64,000 bases of DNA from Pulicaria dysenterica (lineage: Eukaryota; Streptophyta; Magnoliopsida; Asterales; Asteraceae). Below, one piece after another: positions 24,284 to 36,292 of this stretch. The notes under the pieces are model-generated. The model ran no database searches and was not told the origin of the DNA. It saw only the letters and a list, made by a program, of their open reading frames with translations. Location of the stretch: contig OX359296.1 of assembly GCA_947179395.2 (NCBI GenBank), positions 11,858,001 to 11,922,000 on the forward strand, read 5' to 3'. The position numbers and the translations under genes were made by a program. Every line of letters begins with the position of its first letter. Positions within the stretch are counted from its first letter, which is position 1.

Positions 24284-27200
24284 CCTTCAACATAAGAGAC
24301 TTTCTTGATCTTGATGTGCTTCTTCTCTATGTCTCCGTACCCCATTATTGGTGCAATATTGTCATTCCCAAAACTTACATTCCCGGAGTACTTAGGAACA
24401 TAATTCTTGAGAAGACCTTTGTTGCCAGTCATATGTTTGGTACAACCGGAGTCCAGGTACCACAAGTGAGGCGCCTGCAAAAAGAGAGTAAAGCACGTTT
24501 AGGTCCCCATATATGAATGGGTCCTTGAATGTTAGTTCCTACAAGTGAGTAAGTTGTGGTCATATTAATTTCAGAGGACAAAACTTTTAATGATCTATTC
24601 TTAGGGACCCAAGTTTGCTTGATCTTTGGTTTAGAAGAAACATATTTCGATATCATTGGTTTGTTCTGAAGTTTCGTGATCACTGTTGGTATGACAGTTG
24701 ATGCCTTCGTAGATTTAGGATTCGATCGAGTTGCGGAAGCGGTATGTTTGCGAATCCTTATTAGTGAGGAATTCTGAAGAATTGGTTTCGACCTAAGAAC
24801 ATCAACTGGTTTATGATGAACTGGTTTCTTTGGAGCAGTAGGTGGTATCACTCGTTGTGGTAGTGTCGGATTGGGTTTGGAAGGTTTAGCATTTTTGGAC
24901 GATTGATTACATGAGCGTTTTTGGGAATGCAGGTGATATTCATGAGCACTCCATGCCTTTTTGAATGCTTCATACCCTTGCCGTTTGTAAACTTCCAGTT
25001 CTTTGATTGTCAGCAATCGTTTGGATCTGTTTAAGCGTTTGAGTGCATGTGATTGACAAGTGGTGATCCACTGATGAATGATGTGTCCTTTTGAATTTAA
25101 AAATGGGACACAGACTTGGTTAGCATAAAAATCAGTCCAATCAGCAAATGGCTTAATGCCTAAAGATTTTCTCAATTGATCATAACAGTATTTAAATTCA
25201 CAATGTCCATGAGTACAACCATCACTCATACAAAACATGGTAGAGGCAGTTTTGTCTTGTGAATAGGAATGATTACAAACAGAATCAAACATCAAAATAT
25301 TTTCACAGAAAAGTTTCAAATTCGAACACTTCCTAGTGGATCTAGGAATAATACTCTTTGCCATGATGCATTTATTCGGCGCTCCTCGTCTCCAGGCTTC
25401 TTCACATCTGTAGTAGAGGGTAAAAGATTAGAATTAAGTCGTGGTCGACTAGCTGCAACTCGTGATGATTCAGGTACTTCTTCGTGCACACGAGAACTGT
25501 GATTGGAAGTGGAAAGTTGCTTTGGTTTGTAAATCCGTTTAAGTTTAAGATTTATCACAGCAATATTATTAACAAATTTTATTTGTTTGTTACAGATTGA
25601 AGACTTAGTGGATGCATGAGTAGAATCATCAAGTTGTGAACCATAGAGATAAAATGTGAATGGAGTAGGAGGTTTCATCTCTTCTTGGATCTTCTTGATT
25701 CTTTCTTTTAGGGCAAACTGTTTCCTGCATAATTCATCTATGATCTTCTCATCATGAGCAAAAGACGTATTAAAGCGTTGTTGGAGGAGGTTGGTTTCTT
25801 GCACCAAAGAAGATGTATCTACGGAATGATCAAAGGTATGAGGTTTGAATTCATCTTGAATGGATTTGTCAAGGTCCTGTTGAACAAGGTGGGTAAAACA
25901 AAACTCCTGCAGGGTGTTGAATCTGGTTTGCAATTCTTTTTGAGGAATGTATTCAATAGTATTCTTTGGTGAAACTGGAGAGTAGAGTTCTTCGTCAGTG
26001 TAAACAGAAGATAAGACATCTGTATCAGTTGATGATGTGAGACATGTGAGGTATAAGTCATTAAGATCTGAGTAGTCAAATGGAATTTTAGTTCTGAGAT
26101 TAAGAGTTCGTTTGACTTCTTCTTCGACACGTTCCTCTCCTTGTCCAATGTAAACCATTCGTTGTGTAAGGCCTTCTCCAAAAAGATCAGGATTGTACAG
26201 TTGTTTGGAAGTAACCTTACTCAAAACATTTGTATGTTCGAATCCAAGCCCGTTGAATTTCCATCTGGAGAAAGGACGTTCCTTTTCTTTGTATTGAGAG
26301 ATGGTCTTTTCACTTTGATCACGTTTGGACAGGAGATATTCAAGTTCATAGATTCTAGAGTAAAGAGTACTTAGTTCATTCCTAAGCTTATTTTTGAGAA
26401 TTTCTGAATCCTTTTCAGCACATGCACATTCTGCTTTGAGATCTAGTATTGTGCTATTTGTTCTTTCAGTTAATTCTAAGAAATCAGATTCTCTCACAGC
26501 TAATTGAGTCTTAAGGCTAATTAACTCATTATCCAACTGTTTAATTACTGTTTGAGCCTGTTTATCTTTATTATGTAAAATAACTTCTAGAACTTGATTT
26601 CTAGCGGTTAATTATATTGTCTGATTTTCTAACTCTTTCATTCAGATTAATATGGTTTGTATATGTTCATGATTAAAACCCATATTATAGTTAGAGTTAG
26701 AAGATACCTTCTCGCTTTCCAGGTTCTCCTCATCTGAGTCGGAGAGATCATCACCATCATCATTCTCTCTACGTTCTCCATCATTATGAGCCATCAGACA
26801 GAACTGAGCATGATCCTAACCATCCAGATCACTATCAGATTCCGTATCATCCAGGAACTGATCTTCTTCTACTAACAGCGCGTTCCCAGCCTTTCTTTGC
26901 TTGATCAGACGGTACTTCTGCCGATAGTATTCAACATCTTTTGTTTTCTTCACTGGGCAGTTCCGGATTAAGTGACCTAATCTTCCACAGTTGTAGCACT
27001 TGGTGTTAGTATTCTTTTCCTCCTTCTTCTCCTCCCTCTGGTATCTTGGTTTTTCTAAAGGAGCTGCTCTTTCAGGTCTTCTAGAGCCTGATGTGAATCG
27101 CTGTCTGTTGTTTGTCTTGCTGAAGCGGTTCTTGAAGTTCTTGTTGGCCACTGTAAGAGCTTGAAAGGCAGCTTCTATCGAATCATCATCATCATCATCA

Positions 27201-28014
27201 TCATGGTCGGATTCACTGAGAACCACATGTTTTAGTTTCAGGGATCTTGATGATGTTTCTCTAGAGGTCCTGTCAGATACAACCAAGGCAAGAGGGTCAA
27301 CAGTTGGTTGTTTAGGTTGAGACTGCGAGATTTCATCTTGATACTGGTTCAGGTCCTCAAAGATGTTATGGAAGGTAACAGATGTGAGATCTTTGTTGAT
27401 CTGTTTGTATAGCCTGGCATAACCCTTCCATTCAGGACCTAGTGAATTAAGAAAAACACAGTTTAAATCAAGGTCATTCTGACAATCTGGTTAGATCTCA
27501 TTTCATTTTGTAGTTTACAGAATCTGCCATATGTTTCAGAAAGCAGTTCATTTTCTCGAGCCTTAAAGTCATGATAGCTGTTGACTAGCTGAGTTCGTTT
27601 GATGTACTCTCCTTGCTCTGTGCCTTGAAGCTGTTTCTTCATCTCATCCCAGATTTCCTTGGCTGTGCCCAAGCTGTCTATCTTGAGATAGATTTCTGAT
27701 GAGAGGCCCTGCTTGAGGTAGTACTTGGCCAGTTTCTCAGCTTTCTTTGTTTATCTTTCTGTAGTGGTCATCTCATCATGGGTCTTCTCTCTTTCATGTC
27801 TGGCAATGGCGGGGTTGTTGTCTGGATCTGCTTCGACTACCCTCATGAATTTGGTGTTCCCATTGTTGATGCATTCAATCATCTTGTCACCAAAGAGGTC
27901 ATTATGTTCGAGGAAATCCATGAATCTCCCTTTCCAGACATTGTATTCCCCTCGAAACAAAACATGAGGTTTTGTATCGGTACCAATAGACATCATTTCG
28001 TTTGTACTTGACAT
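24284..28014 (-). pseudogene. Copia-1 gag and protease region (5' part of polyprotein), broken
   Basis: Gag starts at the ATG at 28014 (MSSTNEMMSI). It carries a UBN2-type gag domain over 28014-27463 with an in-frame stop near 27751, then a frameshift, then a CCHC knuckle (CYNCGRLGHLIRNC, about 26990) preceded by an Asp run. After it come more than 2 kb of charged, coiled-coil-like and Ser/Lys-rich sequence (26536-24490, two frames) ending in KQTWVPKN, the usual lead-in to the protease. The protease active site reads WYLDSGCTKHMTG (24460-24420). Coding stops at the Gypsy-A junction. The spacer between zinc knuckle and protease is unusually long for copia. Confidence 0.85.
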
Positions 28015-29390
28015 TTTTAGAAATGATCGTTTACTTGTAGAGTGGTTTGATTGTTCGAAAAACTTTACCTAAAGTAAAGGGTGTGATTAAACAAGCTTGA
28101 AGTAAGAGTAACTTGAAGATTGATTAAAGAACTAAGTCTTTTGAATTAGATTTTATAAAAATTAAATTCAACTTTGAACTAAATAGACTTAAGGTAATTT
28201 AATTCACCTTTGAATTAGATCTGATTTAGATTAAATTCAATTATGAATTAGATTGTTTGATTAAGTTCAAGTATTCTAGAGTTCTTTAAGTCAAGTCCAA
28301 AAGAGTCAATCACTTGTCCAAGTATAAGGAATGTCACTGTTTGGAATTTGTCTTATCGAGTGCGAATACGGATCCATCGAATGCGATTAGGTGAGTCCTT
28401 GAAAACACAAGCAGAATGACTTAGTATTGGTGGTTAATCGAATGCGAATCGATCCTGTTTCATCCAACACTTACGAAATAAACTGTTAGTCCTGTCAATC
28501 GCATGCGATTGCCAATAGAGTGAATGAATAAGTCCTTCGAATAGCACATATATGGGTCAAGAGATGAATCGCGTGTGATTAGAGTGAAACTTAGAAAAAT
28601 TTTCAAAATCGCGTGCGATTCCTAAGGTTCGAGGCGGCTGATAGGAGTGTCCAAGGGTGAATCGCGTGCGATTAAAGTGTTAGAAAAATTTTCAATCGCA
28701 TGCGATTCCCAAGGTTTGAGCCGGCTGATAGGATTGTCCAAGGATGAATCGCGTGCGATTGCCTTGATGATCCGGCTGATAGACTATCAACACTTAAAAG
28801 TTTCTTGTGATGTTCTATAAGCCGCACAAACCAATCACGTCTGATTGGGGATCCGGCTGATAGAGTATGATGTGTCCTTTTCAAATCAGATTGCCATACC
28901 CTGAATAGTGTCTAACCACTTGTACTTGATTGGTATTGCAAGTACTTGATTTTCCTTGTACAACACTTAAGCTATGAATAATTTATAATTAAATAAATTA
29001 TAAAATACGATTTCTTCTTCTTCAGGTTGTACTTTCAGACCAAGAACACCTTAAATGCTTAAATACGTAGAAAATTTAATATTGAAAAGTTGGGTATTTA
29101 ATGACCTTCTTGACCTAAGGTATATAAAAACTCACACGGTTTATGTTTTTCTTCAAAGAAAGTTTTGTAAACTTTGTAAAAATATAGTAACAACCCAAAG
29201 GAAAGTTTGAAGAAGATATAGTTTATACCTTTAATAAGTTCTACCTTTAGAAGTCGTTTGAGCTTGAGTTTTTCTTGAAGAAAGATGAAGTTTTTAAACC
29301 TTTGTGAAACCGAGAGCCTTTTCTTCTTGGAAGCTTGAAATCTTCGAGATTTTGTTGTCTCTTTCGAACAATCACGAGCCAAAAACAAGT
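28015..29390. other. Copia-1 5' leader (non-coding)
   Basis: 1.38 kb between primer site and gag, AT-rich, with no coding potential I can support. It holds the second palindrome array. Confidence 0.7.
28357..28866. repeat. Second palindrome array, AATCGC(A/G)TGCGATT
   Basis: Roughly ten copies of the palindrome also seen at 3872-4228. Clean ones lie near 28497 and 28694, and the AATCGCGTGCGATT variant near 28606, 28659 and 28747. It is mixed with four CCGGCTGATAG-like motifs (near 28634, 28722, 28772, 28853). Confidence 0.9.
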
Positions 29391-29405
29391 TTGGCTCTGA
29401 TACCA
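29391..29405 (-). other. Copia-1 primer-binding site
   Basis: On the minus strand TGGTATCAGAGCCAA starts 2 bases after the LTR, matching the initiator-Met tRNA 3' end complement. Confidence 0.88.
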
Positions 29406-29407
29406 AT

Positions 29408-29628
29408 TGATGGTCCCGTGTTTATACGGATGAAGCAATGCTAGATGTTTAGTGTGTGTTTGTTTGTGTATTCGGTTGAGAGAGAGAGCCGAGAGGTAGA
29501 GACAACAACACAAACACAAGAGTTTAGAATGCAAAGCTGCTTTGATAATGTGGGGGAAATGCCTTTAAATAGCATTTCCCCAACTTTGAGTAGTTTAGAT
29601 ATTACACCCTCACTTTAATATTCTAACA
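29408..29628 (-). repeat. Copia-1 5' LTR
   Basis: On the minus strand this runs from TGTTAGAATATT to GGGACCATCA, 221 bp with canonical TG...CA ends. A CTATTTAAAGG TATA-like box lies near 29560. The outer end is inferred from the TG dinucleotide only, since the partner LTR is outside the window. A longer LTR reaching 31847 is possible but less likely. Confidence 0.6.
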
Positions 29629-30639
29629 ACATGTTTTGGTAATATCCATGAATAAAACAATTTTTATTCTAAATATTGTCCGTGACTACCTATCTTAGTG
29701 GGAACCTCGATTAGGGAGAATAACGTCATCGTAATCCTTGGTGGAGATTCATAGTGATTAAAGATAGCTATCAGAGGTGTAGGCCTAGGATGTACGGATA
29801 TTCACCAGGCGTATGAATATTGGATAGTGATATTGTGAAGAATACCGCGTGGTCTTCGAGTCAAAGGTATTCGTCACATAGGTTGTCCTTAAGCCTAAGA
29901 TATTTGGTTTGGGATGTGGGGACTTCTGGCATTTGGAATGTATCTAACGCTATGCCATAACAAGGTAGTCATAACGGGCATTCTGGTGTCAGCAGAAAGC
30001 GTGTTGCCAAATGCAAATATGCGAGAGGCATTCTGCAACTCCTTTTAAGGAGAGATGTTTCCGGTCCCCTTGACTGATCTACACTGTGGAAGTGCATGGC
30101 CATGCCCAAACGAACTGATTTATTATTTGTCCTTTATCACCCAGTCAAGATTGGATAGTCATGAAAAGGTTCTGAGTGTTCAGAGTTGACTCTTACCATG
30201 CTCACACTCACAATCGAAACATCGAGATGCACACGGAAAAGCCTAAGTATACCCGATCATAAGACAGTGTGTTCTTATGAAGTTTTATTTTCCGGCATGC
30301 ACAAAGTGGGAGTCCGATAGGATTTATATGCATGACCGTTGAACCCTGATACCACGTCCAATGCCATAAGACACTTAAGGGTCAAACCTATGAGGGCATG
30401 TAATCCGAGAAGTGATGCAACTACATTCGGGAGAAAAGGATTTGTAACTAGTAAGTTATAAATCATGTTTGGTAAGTTATGGTTTTAACTTACGGAGAAG
30501 ATAAATTATCAAGTTAATTAATTGAAAAGGAAATATATATTTACTAGTTAGTAAATATATATTGTTAATTAATTGCGTTCTAGATTAAATAATTTAAGTT
30601 TAAATTATTTGATTTGGATTCATTAATAATAATAATGAA

Positions 30640-30644
<5 letters not shown>

Positions 30645-30697
<53 letters not shown>
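30645..30697. repeat. (AT)n microsatellite
   Basis: Perfect dinucleotide run of about 53 bp, left flank of the small inverted-repeat element. Confidence 0.97.
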
Positions 30698-31030
<333 letters not shown>

Positions 31031-31479
31031 CACATAGGCCTACGGCCAAGATATGTAATATATATTATATATATTATTTGTTCTTCTTATTATTATTATT
31101 AATAGTTAAACTTGTGATCAAGTTACCATAATTCAAGATAAGGAAACATTCTAATGGTTTCCTACTATGACCCTAATTCCTATTCTTATAAAAAGGAGAT
31201 CATATAGTAAATTAAGGTTTAATCAATCTAACAAAAAGAATAAGAAAATCTCTCCTCTCTCTCCCCTCTCTTGGCCTTTGGCCGAACACACCAAAGAAAA
31301 ACAGAGGATTGGTTTTTGCTTTCTCGATCGCAAGTTCACGTGATGGTGTGGTGTTCGTTGATTGCTACCTTTCTAGCGGGATCTCTTTGTGCCTCATTAC
31401 GGGTGGATCAACTTGAGCAATCCAGGGTAAGAACAATGGTATCACATCATCTTTTTCTTGTTGTTCTTGATAGTCGATC

Positions 31480-31481
<2 letters not shown>

Positions 31482-31561
<80 letters not shown>
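31482..31561. repeat. (AT)n microsatellite
   Basis: About 80 bp of AT repeat inside the LARD-like block. Confidence 0.97.
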
Positions 31562-31563
<2 letters not shown>

Positions 31564-31847
31564 TTTGCATGATGATGCAGGTTGGATATAATATGAATGT
31601 TTTTGGTTTGATTTTATTCATATACATGTTCATAAGTTGCTATATATTTATGCATACATATCGATGGCTTATATATATACATGTGTGATAAACTAATATC
31701 CGAACCCTTTAGGGTTTTTAGGTGATCAATTTTCAAGTTCCGCTTTTATGATTAAGTGATCCGTTTTTATCCTTGTGTCGGTCTAAACCAGTTTTGAGTT
31801 TAGATCAGGATGACATAACGAGGAGTATTATCTTCTAAAACCCAACA

Positions 31848-34270
31848 ATCTTTCCACACTCATCACCCACACGATCATCTACTGACAAAACACTATCAAA
31901 CATCAACTCTACTACCTCCACTCTACCTAATGTCCAACCCCCACTCACCAACAATTCTTCTCATTCCAGTCCACCACTTCGTAGATCCACTAGAGTCAAA
32001 CATCAACCCACTAAACTCCAAGATTTTCATTGCCCCACAATTAGTAATACCTCTTCTGCACACACAAAGCACCACCACTCTCATTTCATTTCATATGACA
32101 CTCTTCGATCTACCACACGTGCATTCATCAATTTCATTGATAAGTCAGTAGAACCAAGCACCTATATCCAAGCTTCAAAAGATCAAAGATGGGTTGAAGC
32201 AATGATGAATGAAATACATGCCCTTGAAAAAACAAGACCTGGATTCTTACTGAATTACGACCAGCAAAGCAACAAATTGGTTGCAAATGGGTCTATCGAA
32301 TCAAGTATCATGCTGATGGTTCTGTAGAAAGATTCAAGGCACGCTTAGTGGCAAAAGGGTTTAATCAAAAGGAAGGGCTCGACTATACAGATACTTTTGC
32401 ACTAGTAGCTAAAATGGCTACTGTTAGAACCTTACTTGCTATTGGAGTTCATAGAGGATGGCATATTGAACAATTAGATATCAATATGCCTTCCTCCATG
32501 GTGACTTGCATGAAGAAGTCTATATGTCAGTTCCTCAAGGATACTCTAAACCATTACTCCTTAACACTGGGTGCAAACTCCAAAAGTCCTTATATGGTTT
32601 AAAACAAGCCAAACGTCAGTGGATTGAAAAACTCACCACTTTCCTACTCACTCTTGGCTTCAAACAAAGTTATATGGATACTTTTTTGTTTACATACAAG
32701 AAAGGTGACTGCTTTACAGTACTTCTTGCTTATTTTGATGACATAATCCTTGCTAGTAATACCATCACTCATCTTCAACATGTAAGATAAAATTTAGATG
32801 AGTAGTTCAACATAAAAGACTTGGGTTCAATCCACTACTACTTAGGAATTGAATTCTTAAGAAATTCAAGGTTTAACTCTTTAAAAAAGGAAGTATGTTA
32901 TTGATCTTCTTAAACAAGCAAAACTTCTTGATTCCAAACCAATAGTTACCCCATAATGGCCTGTAAATGAACAGAACGTTCATGAACCGTTCGTGAAATT
33001 GTTCGGTGGGAAGTACGTTTATGTTCGTTAGTTTAATAAACCAATGAACATGAACAATATTTTCCGTTTGATTAATTAAATGAACGAACACGAACATAGC
33101 CTGTCGTTCATTCATTTATGTTCGTGAACATTCGGTTATCCGTTCGTTTATGTTCGTTTATATTTTATATAAATAAATATATTTATATTATACGTGTGAG
33201 TTTAAATATAGTTTTTATTTGTGTTTAATAATGTTGGATTTGTATTTTAGTATGTGTTAATTCGTTTACGTTTGTTTATCACTTAAATGAATGAACAAAA
33301 ATGTACACTAACTAACCAATTTTATAAACAATCGAACACACGTGCTTGTTCGTTTATCGTTGGTGTTCGTTTATTTGTTTGGCTAAACTTAAACGAACGA
33401 ACACGAACACACATTTCCGTTCGTTTATCCGTTCGTGTTCGTTTATTTATTCGGTTAAAGTTAAACTAACAAACACGAACAAGCCCCGTTCGTGTTCGTT
33501 CGGTTCGTTTACAGCCCTAACCCCATTAGACCCAACACCAAGTTGAACAACACTGATGGGGACTTACTTGATGACCCCTCTATGTATCGAAACCTTGTGG
33601 GTAAATTACTGCACCTCACTTTAACCAGGCCTGATCTTTCCTATGCAGCACAAACTTTGAGTCAATTCTTACAAGCTCCAAGAACATCACATATGAAAGC
33701 CCTTATACACACACTCAGATACATCAAACTCTATCCTGGTGAAGGTTTATTCTTTCCCACTTTGAACACTCTTGACCTTGTGGCTTACTGTGATAGTGAT
33801 AGTGACTGGGCTGGGTGTTCTTTAACTCAAAGATCAGTTTCTGGTCATGCTCTTTTCCTTGGAAATAGTCTTATATCCTGGCAATCCAAGAAACAAAATG
33901 TTGTTTCACGTTCTTCTACTTAGGCTGAATATCGAGCCCTTGCTGATAGCACTTGTGAAGTTACTTGGATACGGGCTCTACTCAAAGACTTTGATATTCA
34001 ATCTACCTCACCAATCCCTATCATGTGTGATAATGCATCTGCCATAGCATTAGCATCCAATCCAGTTCAAAATGCTTGAACTAAGTATGTAGAGATTGAT
34101 TGCCACTTTGTGAGGAACAAAGTCAAATCTGGCACTATACATCCTATGTTTATCCCCTCCAAACTTCAGACAGCGGACATTCTCATCAAAAGTCTTCACA
34201 AACATTTGCACTATATGTGTTTATCCAAGTTGAACATGTCTAATCCCTACATGTCAACTTGCGAGGGGGA
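31848..34270 (+). pseudogene. Copia-D: 5'-truncated copia pol (RT, RNase H), broken
   Basis: Starts abruptly in the Ser/Pro/Thr-rich linker that precedes RT (RRSTRVKHQP). It continues with an RT domain in several frames (WVEAMMNEIHAL; LVAKGFNQKEGLDYTDTF; YGLKQAKRQW), with YFDDI in place of the usual YVDD, then RNase H (DWAGCSLTQRS, SWQSKKQNVVSRSST, then an in-frame TAG). Gag, protease and integrase are missing. If Copia-1 and the LARD-like block inserted into this element, its 5' half would lie left of the window. A MITE interrupts it at 32956-33519. Confidence 0.82.
32956..33519. mobile_element. hAT-like MITE inserted in Copia-D
   Basis: 564 bp, AT-rich, with imperfect terminal inverted repeats (GGCCTGTAAATGAAC at left; GGGCTGTAAACGAACC read inward from right) and many internal TTCGTTCGTGTTCGTTTA-like units in both orientations. 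The flanking octamers accccata (32948-32955) and accccatt (33520-33527) suggest an 8-bp TSD, typical of hAT. Removing it and one target copy brings the Copia-D frame back together. Confidence 0.75.
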
Positions 34271-34525
34271 TATTAGCATACACACAAACAAAGACAGCAA
34301 CACAACTTCAAATACTAATTGTACTCAAAGACATGGAATTCACAGCTCTCGTATCTTACACTCTAAGAGTTTAGCTTCATGTAATTATTCAAATTAAGTT
34401 TGTTTAGAGTTAGTTAGAAGTTAGTTAGTCTGTTCAATCTTTCTCAATGTATATAAATACACTGCTGTATCCTTCTTTCATTGGTTAATGAGAATATACT
34501 ACATTCTCCCAAATTGCTTTCAATT
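34271..34525 (+). repeat. Copia-D 3' LTR (approximate end)
   Basis: Starts TATTAG right after a purine tract (GCGAGGGGGA, 34261-34270). A TATATAAATA box lies at about 34451. The outer end is not fixed because the 5' LTR is absent. Confidence 0.6.
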
Positions 34526-34589
34526 CTTATTAATTGAATATGTTCTAATTTGTTGCATAAGGTACGATTTCCATGATTGCGGTTGATTA

Positions 34590-35020
34590 TGTTCGGAACA
34601 AGGCACTTATCAGTAGATATAAAAGGAATTTGTGGTGGTCAAGGTGCTTCTTCTTTCTTATTGAGCAACTTAGCTTCTTAAGTGTTATATTTTTACGGGG
34701 TAGCTTTAGCAATTCTCTTGGCCATCCAATATCGAACAATCTCTCTCTCTCTCTCCCCCCCCCCCCCCCAAAAAAAAGAAAAACATATGCCACAAATGCT
34801 TTTAGCACATACCTAGCAATTTACGCACATGGCAGGGTCTAACCTAGAACCTGACTCGGATACTAATTGTTAGGATCAAGACGTTTATCACTAGACCAAA
34901 AGGAATTCATGATGGTCAAGACGAGACCTCTTTCTTATATATTGAGTAAGCTAGCTGCCTAAGGGTTTTATTTTTTAAGAGATAACTTTAGCAATTATGT
35001 TGACAATCCAATATCCAGCA
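34590..35020 (-). mobile_element. TRIM (miniature LTR retrotransposon)
   Basis: 431 bp. Two LTR-like direct repeats, 34590-34738 (149 bp) and 34868-35020 (153 bp), are diverged but aligned end to end (forward TGTTCGGAACAAGGC... and TGTTAGGATCAAGAC..., each ending ccaatatc-xxxCA). The 129-bp interior has, in minus-strand order, a primer site (34866-34850, TTAGTATCCGAGTCAGG, three changes from the initiator-Met complement) and a long purine tract (34769-34741) next to the 3' LTR. Flanking pentamers are gatta and tatta. No coding capacity. This fits the TRIM class. Confidence 0.78.
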
Positions 35021-35370
35021 TATTAGTTGTGTCATCCATTGTGATTCTTAGCTTTCTTTTTTTTGTCTTGTTTCTATGTTTTTGTAATTCCTTTGCATAT
35101 GCATTTGCTTCAAGGTGGGTTTTGCTGAATGCGTTTCAAATTTGAGTCATTGGTTGCATTAGAAATTTAAAATTTGACTTCTGACTAGGGGTGTTTAATA
35201 TATGGATGTGATTCATATAAACCGAAATTCTAGTCGGACCAAATTTGAAGAATCTGATTTTAATTGGGTTGTATAGTTTTTAAATCGTTTTTACTCGCTT
35301 CGAAAGTTTATATTGGTTTTTGAATCGAGTTTCAAATAAATTGAAATATTTGTCATCCAACTCAAGTTTC

Positions 35371-35372
<2 letters not shown>
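35021..35372. other. AT-rich spacer, nothing recognised
   Basis: No ORF, repeat or motif I can support. Confidence 0.5.

Positions 35373-35410
<38 letters not shown>
35373..35410. repeat. (AT)n microsatellite
   Basis: Left border of the foldback element. Confidence 0.96.
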
Positions 35411-35412
<2 letters not shown>

Positions 35413-36231
35413 TAAGGATACACATAGAACCCTTCTTAAACATAGAACCTAAAGAACCACCTTAGAGGTTGACACGTGGCATGTTGATTGGAGGGCAAAA
35501 CTGGAAAATTAAAAAAATCCAAAACCCACGCGCCTTTGAAACAACCTCCAACAAGTTTTAAAAAAAAAAAAAAACCCACAATCTTTAAATGATCATAACT
35601 CATTCGTTTTTAAGAATTTTAGCAAAAAAACAATATTGTTAGATTAAGTTTTTCATCGTCTTTCAAACAAGACCAGACTTGATATATTTCTGAAACTTTA
35701 TTTTTTTTTTTGAAAATGCAAATTTTTCAAAATTTGTATTTTCACCTGGGTTTCATTTGAAAATGCAAAAATGCAAAAATCGAAAATGCAAAAATCGAAG
35801 ATGCAAGTTATGCATATGCTTCCAAAAATGCAAATTTTGAAACCAATACTGAAAATGCAAACAAGAACTAACTGAAAGTGCAACCCAAAATGCAAAACAA
35901 AATTTACATTTTCATAAAAAAATTTGAAAAATATGGCAAGAGTGGTCTTGATTGAAAGAAGATTAAAAAACTAAAATATTGGTATAATTATTTTTTAAAA
36001 AATCATAAAACTTAAAAAGTTATGACAATTTAAAGTTTTCGGGGGTATTTTATTTATTAAAAACGTGGGTTTGTTGGGAGGGATTTTCCATCTTTGTCCT
36101 TTTGTATATTAACTAATAGATAGTAATTACAATTATATCATCCTTAATCTCAACCATTGATTTTGATAATCCAATGGTCCAGATTGGTTCTATGGTTCTA
36201 TGTTTAAATAATGATTCTATATTGATTCATT

Positions 36232-36232
<1 letters not shown>
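35411..36232. mobile_element. Long foldback element between two (AT)n tracts
   Basis: About 820 bp that folds on itself almost throughout. The left-arm blocks ACATAGAACCTAAAGAACCA, CCAAAACCCACG, ATCATAACTCATTCG and CTTTCAAACAAGACC recur in reverse complement and reverse order at 36180-36210, 36060-36100, 36000-36035 and 35940-35960. The centre (35700-35900) has short AAAATGCAAA repeats. No ORF. Outer ends coincide with (AT)n on both sides, as for 30698-30891. Confidence 0.7.

Positions 36233-36234
<2 letters not shown>

Positions 36235-36288
<54 letters not shown>
36235..36288. repeat. (TA)n microsatellite
   Basis: Right border of the foldback element. Confidence 0.96.

Positions 36289-36292
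<4 letters not shown>

Larger units (their letters stand above)
1..29628 (-). mobile_element. Copia-1: Sirevirus-style Ty1/copia element, partial, split by Gypsy-A
   Basis: On the minus strand the order is LTR (29628-29408), primer-binding site, a 1.38-kb leader, gag with a CCHC knuckle, protease, [Gypsy-A insertion], GAG-pre-integrase and integrase, RT, RNase H, a spacer, and an env-like ORF that leaves the window at position 1. Protease-integrase-RT-RH order defines Ty1/copia. The large gag, the env-like ORF after pol and the palindrome-rich non-coding parts point to the Sirevirus (Maximus/SIRE) lineage. The coding parts carry several stops and frameshifts, so it is not autonomous. The 3' LTR should lie left of the window. 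The short 5' LTR (about 221 bp) is atypical for Sireviruses, so the lineage name is tentative. Confidence 0.8.

Noticed and set aside
28015..29390. Reading the two palindrome-rich regions (3039-4595 and 28015-29390) as the LTR pair of Copia-1
   Set aside because: Apart from the palindrome and CCGGCTGATAG motifs they do not align, and a good primer-binding site with an LTR-like sequence lies at 29391-29628 instead.
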